NCBI RefSeq assembly: GCF_014841105.1
Contig: NZ_JACYWE010000002.1
Location: 158,434 to 222,433, forward strand
From: Lolliginicoccus lacisalsi
Lineage (GTDB): Bacteria; Actinomycetota; Actinomycetes; Mycobacteriales; Mycobacteriaceae
Length of the DNA: 64,000 nucleotides
Direction of reading: 5' to 3'
The notes under the pieces are model-generated. The model was not told the origin of the DNA and did no database searches. It saw only the letters and a list, made by a program, of their open reading frames with translations. Both the position numbers and the translations under genes were made by a program. Position 1 is the stretch's first letter; each line of letters begins with the position of its first letter. Below, piece by piece: positions 53,178 to 63,430 of the stretch.

Positions 53178-53825
53178 GTGCAGGAACGACTCGTGTGGAT
53201 CGATTGCGAGATGACTGGCCTCGACCTCGGCGGCGACAAGCTGATCGAGATCGCCGCCCTGGTCACCGACAAGGACCTCAACATCCTCGGAGAGGGGGTG
53301 GACATAGTCATCCATGCCGACGACGAGGCCCTCGACACCATGGTTCCCGTCGTGACGGAGATGCATCGCAACTCCGGGCTCACCGACGAGGTGCGCGCCT
53401 CCACGGTCACCGTAGCCGAGGCGGAGAAGATGGTCCTCGACTACATCCGCGAGCACGTTCCCGCCCCTCGCACCGCGCCGCTCGCGGGGAACTCCATCGC
53501 CACCGATCGCGGGTTCATCGCCCGCGACATGCCCGAGCTCGACGCGCACCTGCACTACCGGATGATCGACGTCAGCTCCATCAAGGAACTGTGCCGCCGC
53601 TGGTACCCGCGCATCTACCAGGGGCAGCCACGGAAGGGCCTCGCGCATCGCGCTCTCGCCGACATCAAGGAATCCATCCTTGAGCTCGAGTACTACCGGC
53701 GCACCGCCTTCATCCCCCAGCCCGGCCCCTCCAGCAGCGAGGTCAATCGCATCGCCAAGGACCTGTCGGAGGGCAAAAAGGTCGATCGAGCAGCCGATTC
53801 GGCAAACCAGCCCCCTACGCGATAG
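53178..53825 (+). CDS. orn: Oligoribonuclease
   Basis: The 215-residue 3'-5' exoribonuclease finishes degradation of 2-5-nt RNAs and pGpG. DEDDh residues are in place: Asp9 and Glu11 in [12 protein letters not shown], Asp in HYRMIDVSS, and His/Asp in [15 protein letters not shown] 53178 is chosen because GAAGGG is 10 bases upstream and it gives the VQERLVWID start found in mycobacterial Orn (215 residues). ATG 53157 would add seven residues. tRNA-His follows, as in M. tuberculosis. Confidence 0.97.
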   Translation: MQERLVWIDCEMTGLDLGGDKLIEIAALVTDKDLNILGEGVDIVIHADDEALDTMVPVVTEMHRNSGLTDEVRASTVTVAEAEKMVLDYIREHVPAPRTAPLAGNSIATDRGFIARDMPELDAHLHYRMIDVSSIKELCRRWYPRIYQGQPRKGLAHRALADIKESILELEYYRRTAFIPQPGPSSSEVNRIAKDLSEGKKVDRAADSANQPPTR

Positions 53826-53871
53826 TATCGGGGAGCCGACAGCGCGGTGATTGCCGTGCACGTTTGGTAAT

Positions 53872-53945
53872 GGTGGGCGTAGCTCAGCTGGTAGAGCACT
53901 GGGTTGTGATCCCAGATGTCGCGGGTTCGAGCCCCGTCGCTCACC
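53872..53945 (+). tRNA. tRNA-His (anticodon GTG)
   Basis: The acceptor GTGGGCG pairs with CGCTCAC, with the extra 5' G of tRNA-His at 53872 opposite discriminator C. The anticodon stem-loop CTGGGTTGTGATCCCAG gives GTG, and the T arm GCGGGTTCGAGCCCCGT is normal. It lies 46 bp after orn. Confidence 0.96.
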
Positions 53946-53950
53946 CTTCA

Positions 53951-53984
53951 CGAAGGCCCGGCACCTCCTGGTGCCGGGCCTTCG
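53951..53984 (+). terminator. Terminator after tRNA-His
   Basis: CGAAGGCCCGGCAC (53951-53964) pairs perfectly with GTGCCGGGCCTTCG (53971-53984), six-base loop, starting six bases after the tRNA. Confidence 0.85.
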
Positions 53985-54072
53985 TCGTGCCTGCTGCTGT
54001 CCCCGGTATTGTCATGCTGGTGGCCCGCGCCGCTGCCGCGTGCCCCATCGAGACGACCCGGAAAGCCACACC

Positions 54073-54936
54073 ATGCCACGTATCGCCTCCCCCGCCCGCG
54101 GCCTTGTCCTGCTGTCTGCCACCGCGGTGCTGCTTGTCCCCGCATGCACCGGCGACGCCACCCCTGGCATGCTCCCTGCCGATCGGGCGACCACCGCCTC
54201 GGCACCTGCCACGACAACCGCAGCCGACACCACGACAGCTCCGGCGACCACCAACGGCACCACGCGCGACGCCACCTCCGGAGGCACGACCGTCTCGGCC
54301 GGGCAGAACGGCGAGGGAAGCATCGTCATCGTGTCCGAGACCCTCGCCGGCACCGCGATCCCGGACGTCACCTACGCGGTGGATCGCGTCGAGCCCTGTC
54401 CCGAGGATGACGCACGGCCCGACGGCCGGGAGCTGCTGACGGTGCGCACTAACAACGCCGGCACGGCCACCGCCACCGACCTCGACCCGGGCTGCTTCTC
54501 GGTCCGCTTCGACCGCGTGCCGGCGAGCTACTACCCGCTCGAGGAAGGCCCCTTCCCCGGCATCATCGAGGAGGACGGCGAGACCGGACTGCTGCGCGTC
54601 CAGTTCGCGCAAGGCCCCGCCCGGTCCGGCGAGGCCGCCGTCTCCGGCGCGCTCCGGATCGTCGACTCCGGCAGCGGCGAGCCCATCGGTGGCCTCGGCC
54701 TGATCCTCGCGCGCTGCGGCTCGCAGATCCCGCTCGCCACGAGCACCGCCGCCGAAGACGGCACCATCCAGCTCTCCCTCGCCACCACCTGCTACGAGGT
54801 CGTGGGCCTGCCCGGCAGCACGGCCCCCTGCTCGGTGGAGGGGCCGATCGAGTTCACCCCGGATGTGGGCCGCGCGTTCTCGGTGGAGGTGCCGATCGAG
54901 CGTTCCGACGACCCGCCCGGGACCTGCGGCACGTAA
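54073..54936 (+). CDS. Lipoprotein of unknown function with Thr-rich linker
   Basis: The 287-residue protein has a signal peptide with lipobox VPAC (Cys25). A Thr/Ala-rich linker follows (residues 38-75). Two beta-sandwich-like parts come next: GSIVIVSETLAGTAIPDVTYAVDRVEPC... and GALRIVDSGSGEPIGGLGLILARCGSQIPL. They look like SpaA/prealbumin-type folds that decorate surface proteins. Four Cys in the second half may pair. No catalytic motif is seen. GGAAAG is upstream of the ATG. It lies between tRNA-His and the convergent L,D-transpeptidase. Confidence 0.85.
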   Translation: MPRIASPARGLVLLSATAVLLVPACTGDATPGMLPADRATTASAPATTTAADTTTAPATTNGTTRDATSGGTTVSAGQNGEGSIVIVSETLAGTAIPDVTYAVDRVEPCPEDDARPDGRELLTVRTNNAGTATATDLDPGCFSVRFDRVPASYYPLEEGPFPGIIEEDGETGLLRVQFAQGPARSGEAAVSGALRIVDSGSGEPIGGLGLILARCGSQIPLATSTAAEDGTIQLSLATTCYEVVGLPGSTAPCSVEGPIEFTPDVGRAFSVEVPIERSDDPPGTCGT

Positions 54937-55020
54937 TCGCAGCAGGGCCGGACGGATCGCGCGGAGCCGTGGGCATGGCTCGCAGCCACTCCGGGCTCCT
55001 GGGGCTCCTGGGGCCTGAGT

Positions 55021-55149
55021 CCCGGGGCGCCTGGCACCCGGGGCGCCTGGGTCCCGGGGCGCCTGGCGCTCGCACGGCAGCTGCCACCCATGAGGCACTG
55101 TTGCCATGTCTAGGCCGTAGCTGCCACCGAAATTTCGGTGGCAGCTACG
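55021..55149. repeat. 16-bp tandem repeat and 34-nt perfect palindrome
   Basis: CCCGGGGCGCCTGG occurs at 55021, 55037 and 55053. At 55116-55149 there is a perfect 34-nt palindrome, reading CGTAGCTGCCACCGAAA and then its exact complement, with no loop. Parts of the arm (CAGCTGCCACC) also occur at 55077-55088. The block fills the 298-base gap between the convergent lipoprotein and L,D-transpeptidase genes. Confidence 0.88.
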
Positions 55150-55234
55150 CGCTAAGGGTGGGAGGAGCGCACCAAGCGTGGCAGTTACCGGCGCCCAGCG
55201 GACGAATGACCCGCGCTAGGACGCCAATCCCCGG

Positions 55235-56419
55235 TCACGCCTCGGCGTTGCCGGCCTTCCACTGCGACCACGGGATGTTCCAGTCGCCGAGCCCGTCGAG
55301 CCCGTTGAGCGTGCCGCCAACGGTCTTGCGCACCACCGCGATATCGCCGGGCTTGGTGTTGTAGTAGAACCAGCGCGCGTTGGCCGGGCTCACGTTCAAG
55401 CAACCGTGGCTGACGTTGCGCCGGCCCTGGTCGGCGATGGACCACGGCGCCGAATGCACAAAGATGCCGCTATAGGACATGCGGGTGGCCCATTCGACAT
55501 CCGTGCGGTAGCCGTCGGCCGAGCTGACGGGCACGCCGTAGGTGGAGGAATCCATGACGATCTCGCGGTGGCGCTCCGCGATCACATAGGTGCCGTTGGG
55601 CGTCGGCGCGGAAGCCTTGCCGAAGGAGGTGGGCATCGTCATGACCACGGTGCCGTTCACCGAGACCGTGATGGTCTTCGCATAGTCGTCCGCCACCGCG
55701 ATCACAGCGTCACCAATGGTGAACTCGGATCGCTGGTCAGACTGCCCGTACAGGCCGTTGCCGAGGTCCTGGCCGTACACATTGGCATCGACGGTGATGC
55801 GCGTGCCGGGCTCCCAGTAGTTCTCCGGGCGCCACCGCACCTCGCGATTGTTCACCCAGTAGAAGGCGCCCTCCACGGGTGGGTCCGTGGTCACGGTGAT
55901 CAGTTCCTGCGCGCGTGCGCGATCAGGGATCGGCTCGTCGAACTGCACCGCGACGGGCTGCCCGATGCCAACCACCGCGCCGTCCCATGGCATGAGGTAG
56001 GGCATGGTCAGGTTGTCGGGAACAACCGTGGTGAACGTGCTGCGCAGCTCGGATGTGCCACCCGGGCCGGTCGCGGTGGCCGCGAGCGTATAGGTGCGCC
56101 CGTAGCCGAGGACTTCGGTGGTGGTCCAGGAGGTACCGTCTGGCGCCATCTCGGCGTCCACGGGCTTGCCCTCGGGATTGAGGAGCTCCACGGAGTCCAG
56201 CGTTCCCTCGGCCGCGGCGAGGGTGATGGGCTCGAGCGGGGAGACGCCTTGCGCCCCGTCGGGCTCGGACAAGCTTATGGCAGGGAGCGGCGGCGGCTCG
56301 GGCGCGGTGCTCGAACTCGTCGGGATCGTGCAGGCGGATATCAGGGACAGTGCTGCTGCCAGCGCGACCGCAGCGGTGCTCGATCGCCAGGCGCGTCGTG
56401 AATCGGGGATCAATGTCAT
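55235..56419 (-). CDS. L,D-transpeptidase lipoprotein (LdtB/LppS-like)
   Basis: The 394-residue envelope enzyme makes 3-3 peptidoglycan cross-links. It has a signal peptide with lipobox ISAC (Cys30), two Ig-like domains (residues ~45-240) and a YkuD domain. The YkuD domain contains [56 protein letters not shown], catalytic Cys340 in SHGC and the His in VHSAP. A short C-terminal segment completes it. Its order after orn and tRNA-His matches Rv2518c (LdtMt2). GGGAGGTGAGG lies upstream of the ATG. Confidence 0.95.
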   Translation of the reverse strand: MTLIPDSRRAWRSSTAAVALAAALSLISACTIPTSSSTAPEPPPLPAISLSEPDGAQGVSPLEPITLAAAEGTLDSVELLNPEGKPVDAEMAPDGTSWTTTEVLGYGRTYTLAATATGPGGTSELRSTFTTVVPDNLTMPYLMPWDGAVVGIGQPVAVQFDEPIPDRARAQELITVTTDPPVEGAFYWVNNREVRWRPENYWEPGTRITVDANVYGQDLGNGLYGQSDQRSEFTIGDAVIAVADDYAKTITVSVNGTVVMTMPTSFGKASAPTPNGTYVIAERHREIVMDSSTYGVPVSSADGYRTDVEWATRMSYSGIFVHSAPWSIADQGRRNVSHGCLNVSPANARWFYYNTKPGDIAVVRKTVGGTLNGLDGLGDWNIPWSQWKAGNAEA

Positions 56420-56698
56420 GCGGACCTCACCTCCCGGTGCTCCGGGCCCACGCCGCCAAGCACGCGTACATCGGCCCATCATCTGGCAAGTATGCGGGAC
56501 TGCTCATCTGTTTTCACCCCGGGGTGGCGTACGCAACAACATGTCACCAAACCCTCGGCGTGCTCGCGTGAAGCACAGACCGGCAACCCATCCGCCGCAG
56601 GCGCCCCGGCACGAGGCAAGTCCGCCGCGCACATCCCCTACCAGCGGATTTCCGATCGGGCGGCAAACCTGTTAATGTCTTTCCCGCAACGAGCACAC

Positions 56699-56771
<73 letters not shown>

Positions 56772-56776
56772 CTTCG

Positions 56777-56819
56777 AGTTCCCCTTCCGGACGATGTCCG
56801 GGAGGGGAACTTTCTTTTT
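56777..56819 (+). terminator. Intrinsic terminator after tRNA-Lys
   Basis: AGTTCCCCTTCCGGA (56777-56791) pairs with TCCGGGAGGGGAACT (56797-56811), all 15 positions if one G-U is allowed, five-base loop, then TTTCTTTTTC. It is the clearest Rho-independent terminator in the window. Confidence 0.93.
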
Positions 56820-56901
56820 CCCGCCTGTCGATCCGCTCGGTCCCCGTTCGACGTCATAGTAGAAGCACCGCACGGGCGCTCCTGGACGAGAGGGAAGACC
56901 A

Positions 56902-57324
56902 ATGAAGTACATGCTGATCATGCGCGTGACCGACGCCGCCATCGAGGCCTCGAAGGATGTGCCGTTCGAGGAGATCATCAACGCGATGGGCGCCTACAAC
57001 GAGTCGATGATGAAGGCTGGCGTGCTGCGCGCGGGCGAGGGCCTCGTCGGCCCCGAGGAAGGGTTCGTCGTTGACTTCTCGGCGGAGGAACCGGTCATCA
57101 CCGATGGCCCCTACGGGGAGACGCACGAGTTGTTCAACGGCTTCTGGATCATCCAGGTCTCCTCGAAGGACGAGGCCGCGGAGCGGGCGCGCCGCTGTCC
57201 GCTCGGACCGGGCACGAAGCTCGAGGTGCGGCGCGTCAGCGATGAGAGCGACTTCGAGGATTACGCCGACAACGAGTACATCCAGAAGGAGGTCGGCTGG
57301 CGCGAGGAGCTCGGCACCAAGTGA
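56902..57324 (+). CDS. YciI/DGPF-domain protein
   Basis: The 140-residue protein starts MKYMLIMRVTDAAIEASK and has ITDGPYGETHELFNGFWIIQVSSKDEAAERARRCPL. This is the DGPF (PhnB-like/YCII-related) family, often paired with ECF sigma factors. Small dimeric alpha/beta barrel proteins of this type have no settled function. Here no sigma factor is next to it. AGAGGGAAG is upstream of the ATG. Confidence 0.92.
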   Translation: MKYMLIMRVTDAAIEASKDVPFEEIINAMGAYNESMMKAGVLRAGEGLVGPEEGFVVDFSAEEPVITDGPYGETHELFNGFWIIQVSSKDEAAERARRCPLGPGTKLEVRRVSDESDFEDYADNEYIQKEVGWREELGTK

Positions 57325-57344
57325 TTGCCACCCGGGCGATCGCG

Positions 57345-57600
57345 GGGCAGCCGGGGGGACACCGCGCCGGGACACCGCGCCGGGACGCTGGCGGGACACC
57401 GCGCTGGGACACCGCGCCGGGCAGCTGGGGGGACACCGCGCCAGGCAGCTGGGGGGGGGACACCGCGCCGGGAGTGGAAAGAAAACCCCCTCCAAGCGGG
57501 AAAACTTTCCACTCCCGGTCCGCCGAAGCCCGAGCCGCGGCCGCCGAACCCCGAGCCGCGGCCGCCGAAGCCCGCAGCAGCCCGAGCCGCCCCCGCCAGC
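57345..57600. repeat. Tandem repeats flanking a 39-bp hairpin element, family B, copy 3
   Basis: The left side (57345-57470) holds copies of GGGACACCGCGCCGG and GCAGCTGGGG. The hairpin is at 57474-57512: GTGGAAAGAAAACC and GGAAAACTTTCCAC, 11-base spacer, 39 bp. The outer 14 bp CCGGGAGTGGAAAG/CTTTCCACTCCCGG (57468-57481, 57505-57518) are perfect, while the inner A-tracts do not pair. The right side holds a 21-bp unit starting CCGCCGAA at 57520, 57541 and 57562. No gene is seen between the YciI-like and CoA-binding genes. Confidence 0.88.
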
Positions 57601-57603
57601 CCC

Positions 57604-58044
57604 CTACAGCCGCGGGTACTCGATCTTCGGGCAGGTGTCCATGACGACGCCGAGCCCGGCATCCTTGGCACGCTGGGCGGCGCCCTCGTCGATCACCCCG
57701 AGCTGCAGCCAGACGGCCGTGATGCCGAGCCGCTGGGCATTGGCGATGGCCTCGTCGACGATGCCGCCCACGCGATGCGAGGTGACGAAGCAATCCACGA
57801 CGTCGATGCGCTCCCCGTCGGGGATGTCCGAGAGGCTGGCGTGTCCATCCTCGCCGAACACGTTCTCGGCGAGGGGGTGCACGGGCACGATGCGATGCCC
57901 GAGCTGCTCCTTCATCCAGCGGGACACCCCGTGGGCGGTGCGCCCAGTGTGGGTGGAGAGCCCCACTACCGCCCAGGTGCCGGGCGTCGTCAGGAGCTGG
58001 CGGATGAGCGCGGGATCATTCGAGTGTGTCGCGGTGCCGGTCAT
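57604..58044 (-). CDS. CoA-binding domain protein (YccU-like)
   Basis: The 146-residue protein has a Rossmann CoA_binding fold: TWAVVGLSTHTGRTAHGVSRWMKEQLGHRIVPVHPLAENVFGEDGHASLSDIP, then VVDCFVTSHRVGGIVDEA, AVWLQLGVIDEGAAQRAKDAGLGVVMDTCPKIEYPRL. Stand-alone members have no proven reaction. The gene begins 52 bp after the ugpC stop on the same strand and may be co-transcribed. A start at ATG 58044 agrees with family length. Confidence 0.93.
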   Translation of the reverse strand: MTGTATHSNDPALIRQLLTTPGTWAVVGLSTHTGRTAHGVSRWMKEQLGHRIVPVHPLAENVFGEDGHASLSDIPDGERIDVVDCFVTSHRVGGIVDEAIANAQRLGITAVWLQLGVIDEGAAQRAKDAGLGVVMDTCPKIEYPRL

Positions 58045-58096
58045 GCCTCCATTGTGGCGCAGCGGCGCGCTGCCGGGCGGGAGGAACGGGCAAACC

Positions 58097-59194
<1,098 letters not shown>

Positions 59195-59268
59195 GGGCCT
59201 GGGCCTCCATGCGTGGGATGCCCGGGGTGCGGCGAGGGGCGTGCCGCGCCCCGGGGCGAGGGCGATGG

Positions 59269-60582
59269 TCAGTTGGGGAGCTTGGGCGTGATCTGCCGGT
59301 CGATGATGCCCTGGAGCTGGTCGCGCACGCCGGGCAGCACGTCGGCGGGGTTCTCGTTGCGCAGGCCGATGCGCTCGAGCCCACCGTTGATGAACTGGTC
59401 GGAGCCGGGAACGAACACGCGCGCGTTGTCCTGCGGGGACGTCAGCGGCAGTTGCTCGACGGCGGTGCGGGCGTTGGGGTTGGCGTCGAGGTGCTCGCGG
59501 AACTCGCCGATCTCGGAGGCGTTGGAGCGCACGGGCATGTAGCCGACGTTCTGCGAGAAGTATCCGGTGTTCTCGGGGTTGGTGATGAACTCGATGAAGC
59601 GCATGGCGTTGCGCTTGCGCTCGTCGGGGATTCCGGCGGGGATGGCAAGCCCGGCGCCGCCGGTGGGGCACGAGTCGCGGCCCTCGGTGCGGGGCAGGAA
59701 GGCGGTGCCGACCTCGAAGCTCGCGGCCGCCTGGATCTGGGCGAGGCTGCCGGTGGAGGCGAGCGTCGAGGCGCACAGCCCGGCACCGAAGTCGTTGGCA
59801 TTGTCGGGGGTGATGTTGGCCCAGCGTCCATCGTGGATGGTGCCGCGGAACCATTCGGCGGCCTCGATGGCCTGCTCGTCAGCGATGGTGACGGTCCAGT
59901 CGTCGGAGTAGCGCCCGTCGAACGTCCAGTTGACCCCCTGGTAGTACCAGGCGAGGTACTCGGCGCCATTGGCCCAGGAGTGAGCAGGCCGGTCGCCGTT
60001 GGCACCCACTAGCTCGGGGGCCCATTCGGCCATCTCGTCCCAGGTGCGGGGGCCACGGTCGGGCAGTCCTGCCTCCTGCCAAGCGTCGCGGTTGTAGTAG
60101 AACAGCGGGGTGGAGCGGGCGTAGGGCACGGCCCACCTGTTGCCGTTGAAGGCATAGTCGGCGAGCAGTGCCTCCACGTAGCTGCCGGTATCGACGCCGA
60201 GGTCGTCGAAGAGCCCGTCGAGCGGCTCGATGGTGTTGTTGAGCGCGTAGTTGAACCACCACACGTCGGAGAGCACCACCACATCGGGCAGGTCTCCCCC
60301 GGCGAGGGAGGCGTTGAACTTCTGCGCCACCTCCTCGTAGTTGCGGCCCGAGGAGACGAGCTGCACGGTCAGCCCTGGGTTGGCGGCCTCGAAGCGGCGG
60401 ATCAGCTCGAGCTCGGTGTCGCGCGACGTGCCGGGGTGGTTCGACCAGAACTGGATGGTGCTGGGGTCGCCACTGCTCGTACCGCTGCCACCGCCAGCGC
60501 AGGCCGTGAGGGCGAGGCCCGCGGCGGCGATGCCGGTGTAGCCAAGGAAGGCCCGCCTGTTGAGAGGGCGGAATCCGGTCAT
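59269..60582 (-). CDS. ugpB: Extracellular solute-binding lipoprotein, UgpB-like
   Basis: The 437-residue protein has a Tat-like start (LNRRAFLGYTG) and a lipobox LTAC (Cys28). The solute-binding family 1 fold follows: IQFWSNHPGTSRDTELELIRRFEAANPGLTVQLV, VPYARSTPLFYYNRDAWQEAGL and TPDNANDFGAGLCAST. Gene order suggests glycerophosphocholine or glycerol-3-phosphate as ligand, as for mycobacterial UgpB. A sugar ligand is equally possible. Confidence 0.9.
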   Translation of the reverse strand: MTGFRPLNRRAFLGYTGIAAAGLALTACAGGGSGTSSGDPSTIQFWSNHPGTSRDTELELIRRFEAANPGLTVQLVSSGRNYEEVAQKFNASLAGGDLPDVVVLSDVWWFNYALNNTIEPLDGLFDDLGVDTGSYVEALLADYAFNGNRWAVPYARSTPLFYYNRDAWQEAGLPDRGPRTWDEMAEWAPELVGANGDRPAHSWANGAEYLAWYYQGVNWTFDGRYSDDWTVTIADEQAIEAAEWFRGTIHDGRWANITPDNANDFGAGLCASTLASTGSLAQIQAAASFEVGTAFLPRTEGRDSCPTGGAGLAIPAGIPDERKRNAMRFIEFITNPENTGYFSQNVGYMPVRSNASEIGEFREHLDANPNARTAVEQLPLTSPQDNARVFVPGSDQFINGGLERIGLRNENPADVLPGVRDQLQGIIDRQITPKLPN

Positions 60583-60607
60583 GTGGTGTGCTCCTTCGAC
60601 GGTGGGG

Positions 60608-61477
60608 TCAGCCCTTGACTGCGCCCGAGGTGAGGCCCTTGATCATCTGCTTCTGCAGGATGATGAAGACGATGAGAATGGGTATGGCCGCGAGGATGGT
60701 GCCCGCCATGACGGGCCCCCAGTTGGTGAGCCCTTCGTTGTTCTGCAGGAACGTCAGGCCGACCGGGATCGGTGCCACACGATAGTCGTCAGCGATGAGG
60801 AATGGCCACAGGTACTCGTTCCATTCGTTGACGAGCGTGATGAGCGCGAACGCGACCATGGTCGGCCGGGAAGCGGGCAGGATGACCCGCCACAGCAGCA
60901 TGGCGTGGCCCGAGCCGTCCATGCGGGCGGCCTCGATGATCTCCGCGGGGATCGACAGGAAGTGGTTGCGCATCAGGAACGTTCCGAACGCCACTCCGGC
61001 CAGCGGGATGATGATGCCCTGGAACGTGTTGCGCCAGCCCAGCTCGGCCACGAGCGCATAGTTGGAGATGACGGTGATCTGGTTGGGCACCATCAATGCC
61101 GCGATGACCGTGACGAACACCAGCGTCTTGCCGGGGAAGCGCAGGAACACCAGCGCGTACGCGGTGAGGATGCCGAGGGCGAACTTGAGCGTGCCGAGGA
61201 TCGTGGTGATGAGCAGGGAGTTGCGCAGGAACGTCCAGAACGGGATCAGGCTCGTGGCGTCCGCGTAGTTGTCGAGGTAGAGACTTCCGGGCCACCAGGT
61301 GACGGGCTGGGTGTAGACCTCGCCGCGCGTCTTGAACGAGGTGAGCGCGATCCACAGCAGCGGCAGCACGATGATGGCGAGCGCGGCGAGCATCGCGGTG
61401 TAGCCGGCGATGCGGATCAGGCGCTGGCGCCGGGCGTGGGCGGCGGAATCGTGCCGGTCGAGCGCGAGCATCGTCAT
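60608..61477 (-). CDS. ugpE: ABC transporter permease, UgpE/MalG type
   Basis: The 289-residue protein has six helices and the EAA motif IPAEIIEAARMDGSGHAMLLWRVILPASRP in the fourth loop. The last residues TSGAVKG are typical of this permease class. The start ATG overlaps the upstream permease stop (ATGA), so the two membrane subunits are translated together. Confidence 0.92.
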   Translation of the reverse strand: MTMLALDRHDSAAHARRQRLIRIAGYTAMLAALAIIVLPLLWIALTSFKTRGEVYTQPVTWWPGSLYLDNYADATSLIPFWTFLRNSLLITTILGTLKFALGILTAYALVFLRFPGKTLVFVTVIAALMVPNQITVISNYALVAELGWRNTFQGIIIPLAGVAFGTFLMRNHFLSIPAEIIEAARMDGSGHAMLLWRVILPASRPTMVAFALITLVNEWNEYLWPFLIADDYRVAPIPVGLTFLQNNEGLTNWGPVMAGTILAAIPILIVFIILQKQMIKGLTSGAVKG

Positions 61478-62454
61478 CGGGCGTCTCCCCGGTCCATCAT
61501 GCGCACCTGGATGACAGTGACGATCAGCAGCGCGAGGAATAGCAGGGTCGCGACAGTGGCTCCGTACCCGGCCCGGAAGTTCACGAACGACTCCTGGTAC
61601 ACCTGGAAGACCATCGTGGTGGTGCCGTTGCCCAGCGGCCCGCCTCGGGTCATCACGTAGATGATGTCGAACACTTGCAACGTGGAGAGCAGCACGGTGA
61701 TCGACAGGAAGTACGTGGTGGGCCGCAGCTGCGGCATGAGCACCCGCCAGAAAGTGGTCCACCGGCTCGCCCCGTCGATCTCGGCGGCCTCGAGCAGATC
61801 CTGGCGCACCCCCTGCAACGCAGCGAGATAGATGACGAAGCTGTAGCCGAGGTACTTCCAGATGAACGTCAGCGTGATCATCAGCAGCGCCCAGCGCGGC
61901 TCCTGGTAGAAATCGGGCGCCGGGATGGCGGGGATCCCGACCTGCCCGAGCAGCACGTTGGCACGCCGGATGAGGTCCTGGACGAGACCGAAGCTCGGGT
62001 CGAACACGAACTGGAACGCGATGCCGATGGCAGCTCCAGAGATGACGAACGGGGCGAAGATCGCGCCACGCACGAGGTTGCGGCCCTTGAGCTGCTGATC
62101 GAGCAGCAGCGCGAGCGCGAGGCCGAGGACCATGCACCCGCCGACCGCGAGAACGGTGAACAGCACGGTGTTCTGCACGATCGTCCACGAGTCACCTCGG
62201 GTGAACCACTCGCGGTAGTTGTCGAGCCCGACGAACACCAGGTCCGGCGAGGCGAGGTTCCAGTCGAACAGTGACAACCGCAGGTTGTCGGCCAGCGGGC
62301 GATAGGTGAACAGGGCCAGCAGCAGCAGGTTGGGCCCGGCCAGGGCGAGGAAGAGCAGGTAGTCGCGCCACGGCCGCCCCCGGAATCCGCGCTGGCCGGT
62401 CGCGGGCAGCACGCGTTCGGTCGTGGAGGTCACCCGGGTGATCGTGATCGACAC
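61474..62454 (-). CDS. ugpA: ABC transporter permease, UgpA/MalF type
   Basis: The 326-residue protein has six helices: WRDYLLFLALAGPNLLLLALFTYRPLADNLRLSLFDW at the start, and the EAA motif VRQDLLEAAEIDGASRWTTFWRVLMPQLRP. The start is uncertain, with GTG 62454 and GTG 62433 both possible and neither having a clear ribosome binding site. It is the first gene of the importer operon and divergent from the VOC gene. Confidence 0.9.
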   Translation of the reverse strand: MSITITRVTSTTERVLPATGQRGFRGRPWRDYLLFLALAGPNLLLLALFTYRPLADNLRLSLFDWNLASPDLVFVGLDNYREWFTRGDSWTIVQNTVLFTVLAVGGCMVLGLALALLLDQQLKGRNLVRGAIFAPFVISGAAIGIAFQFVFDPSFGLVQDLIRRANVLLGQVGIPAIPAPDFYQEPRWALLMITLTFIWKYLGYSFVIYLAALQGVRQDLLEAAEIDGASRWTTFWRVLMPQLRPTTYFLSITVLLSTLQVFDIIYVMTRGGPLGNGTTTMVFQVYQESFVNFRAGYGATVATLLFLALLIVTVIQVRMMDRGDAR

Positions 62455-62590
62455 GCGCCAACAGCGGATGAATGCCGGTGAACGCGTCCGTGACGGCGTC
62501 GTGAAACCGATCGCGCAGTGCAATCGAGCGATGAGTTTCCGGGACCGGCGGGGTCAATAATCGTGAGTGGAAAAACCTTCGGTGTGCCCC

Positions 62591-62619
62591 TTGCCACAGC
62601 GCACCCGATGGCCTAGAGT
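62591..62619 (+). promoter_or_regulatory. Promoter of the VOC gene
   Basis: TTGCCA (62591-62596) and TAGAGT (62614-62619) are 17 bases apart. Transcription would begin about 62626, just before the LexA box. Confidence 0.65.
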
Positions 62620-62628
62620 TCCACTTGT

Positions 62629-62644
62629 TCGAACGTGTGTTCGA
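62629..62644. promoter_or_regulatory. Perfect LexA (SOS) box
   Basis: TCGAACGTGTGTTCGA matches the mycobacterial SOS consensus TCGAAC-N4-GTTCGA at all 12 fixed positions. It starts 10 bases after the -10 box and 48 bases before the VOC start codon, a good repressing place. Confidence 0.8.
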
Positions 62645-62691
62645 GTTTTGCTTCACCCAGCATCAGGCAAGCAGCACCGAGAGGACCCATC

Positions 62692-63144
62692 ATGAGCAGC
62701 ACCTCCCCCAGCGTTACCCCGTACCTGACCATCAAGGGCGCCGATGCCGCGATCGCGTTCTACAAGGAGGTCTTCGGCGCTACCGAGGGGCTCCGCCTTT
62801 CCATGCCTGACGGTGGCGTGGGGCACGCGGAGCTGACGATCGGGAACGGAATGATCATGCTGGCCGACGAGAACCTGGACTGGGGCAATCGCAGCCCGGT
62901 GACGCTCGGCGGCTCCCCCGTGACGATCGCCCTGAGCGTCGAGGACGTCGATGCCGTGGTGGAGAAAGCGGTCGCGAAGGGCTCCACGCTCCAGATGCCC
63001 GTCAGCAACGAGTTCTACGGCGAGCGCGTCGGCGTGATCACCGACCCATTCGGCCACGCATGGCACATCTCCACCCACATCGAGGACGTCAGCGAAGAGG
63101 AGCTGCACAAGCGCATGGCCGCCATGTTCGAGAACGCCGAATAA
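62692..63144 (+). CDS. VOC-superfamily (glyoxalase/bleomycin-resistance, PhnB-like) protein
   Basis: The 150-residue protein starts MSSTSPSVTPYLTIKGADAAIAFYKEVFGA and contains HAELTIGNGMIMLADE and GERVGVITDPFGHAWHISTH. It thus has two beta-alpha-beta3 modules with His/Glu residues able to hold a metal. The family includes glyoxalase, bleomycin-binding and fosfomycin-resistance proteins. GAGAGGA lies seven bases upstream of the ATG. The LexA box predicts induction by DNA damage. Confidence 0.93.
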   Translation: MSSTSPSVTPYLTIKGADAAIAFYKEVFGATEGLRLSMPDGGVGHAELTIGNGMIMLADENLDWGNRSPVTLGGSPVTIALSVEDVDAVVEKAVAKGSTLQMPVSNEFYGERVGVITDPFGHAWHISTHIEDVSEEELHKRMAAMFENAE

Positions 63145-63272
63145 TCCGCTGAGCAGCCTGCCCCCGAACAGCCTGGGATGCCGCGCCAACCCTTGCTCCG
63201 AGCCCCAACCCGGAGCGGCGCGGCACCCCGGGCCCCTTTCCACCAGGGCGGATACCCGCGGATGCCCCCGCT

Positions 63273-63383
63273 GGCGGCGGGCTGCTGGTAGGCGGCGGGC
63301 TGCTGGCTCGAACCCAATCTGCTGGTTAATGTCTCGTTCTCAAGCCCGTGTCGTTGCGTGTCGCGTGACATTAGCTAGCAGAT
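63273..63383. repeat. 18-bp repeat and 17-bp inverted repeat
   Basis: GGCGGCGGGCTGCTGG occurs at 63273 and 63291. At 63317-63333 and 63367-63383 lie inverted arms (ATCTGCTGGTTAATGTC and GACATTAGCTAGCAGAT) matching at 15 of 17 positions with 33 bases between. This again combines a local tandem repeat with a hairpin. It fills the gap between the convergent VOC and NAD(P)-binding genes. Confidence 0.8.
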
Positions 63384-63430
63384 CCGAACTGCCCGATTCG
63401 GCAATGCGGGCCCGAGTCGGCCAGGTCCAG

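Noticed and set aside
63317-63383. Ends of an insertion sequence
   Set aside because: Only 33 bases lie between the arms and no transposase or target duplication is visible.
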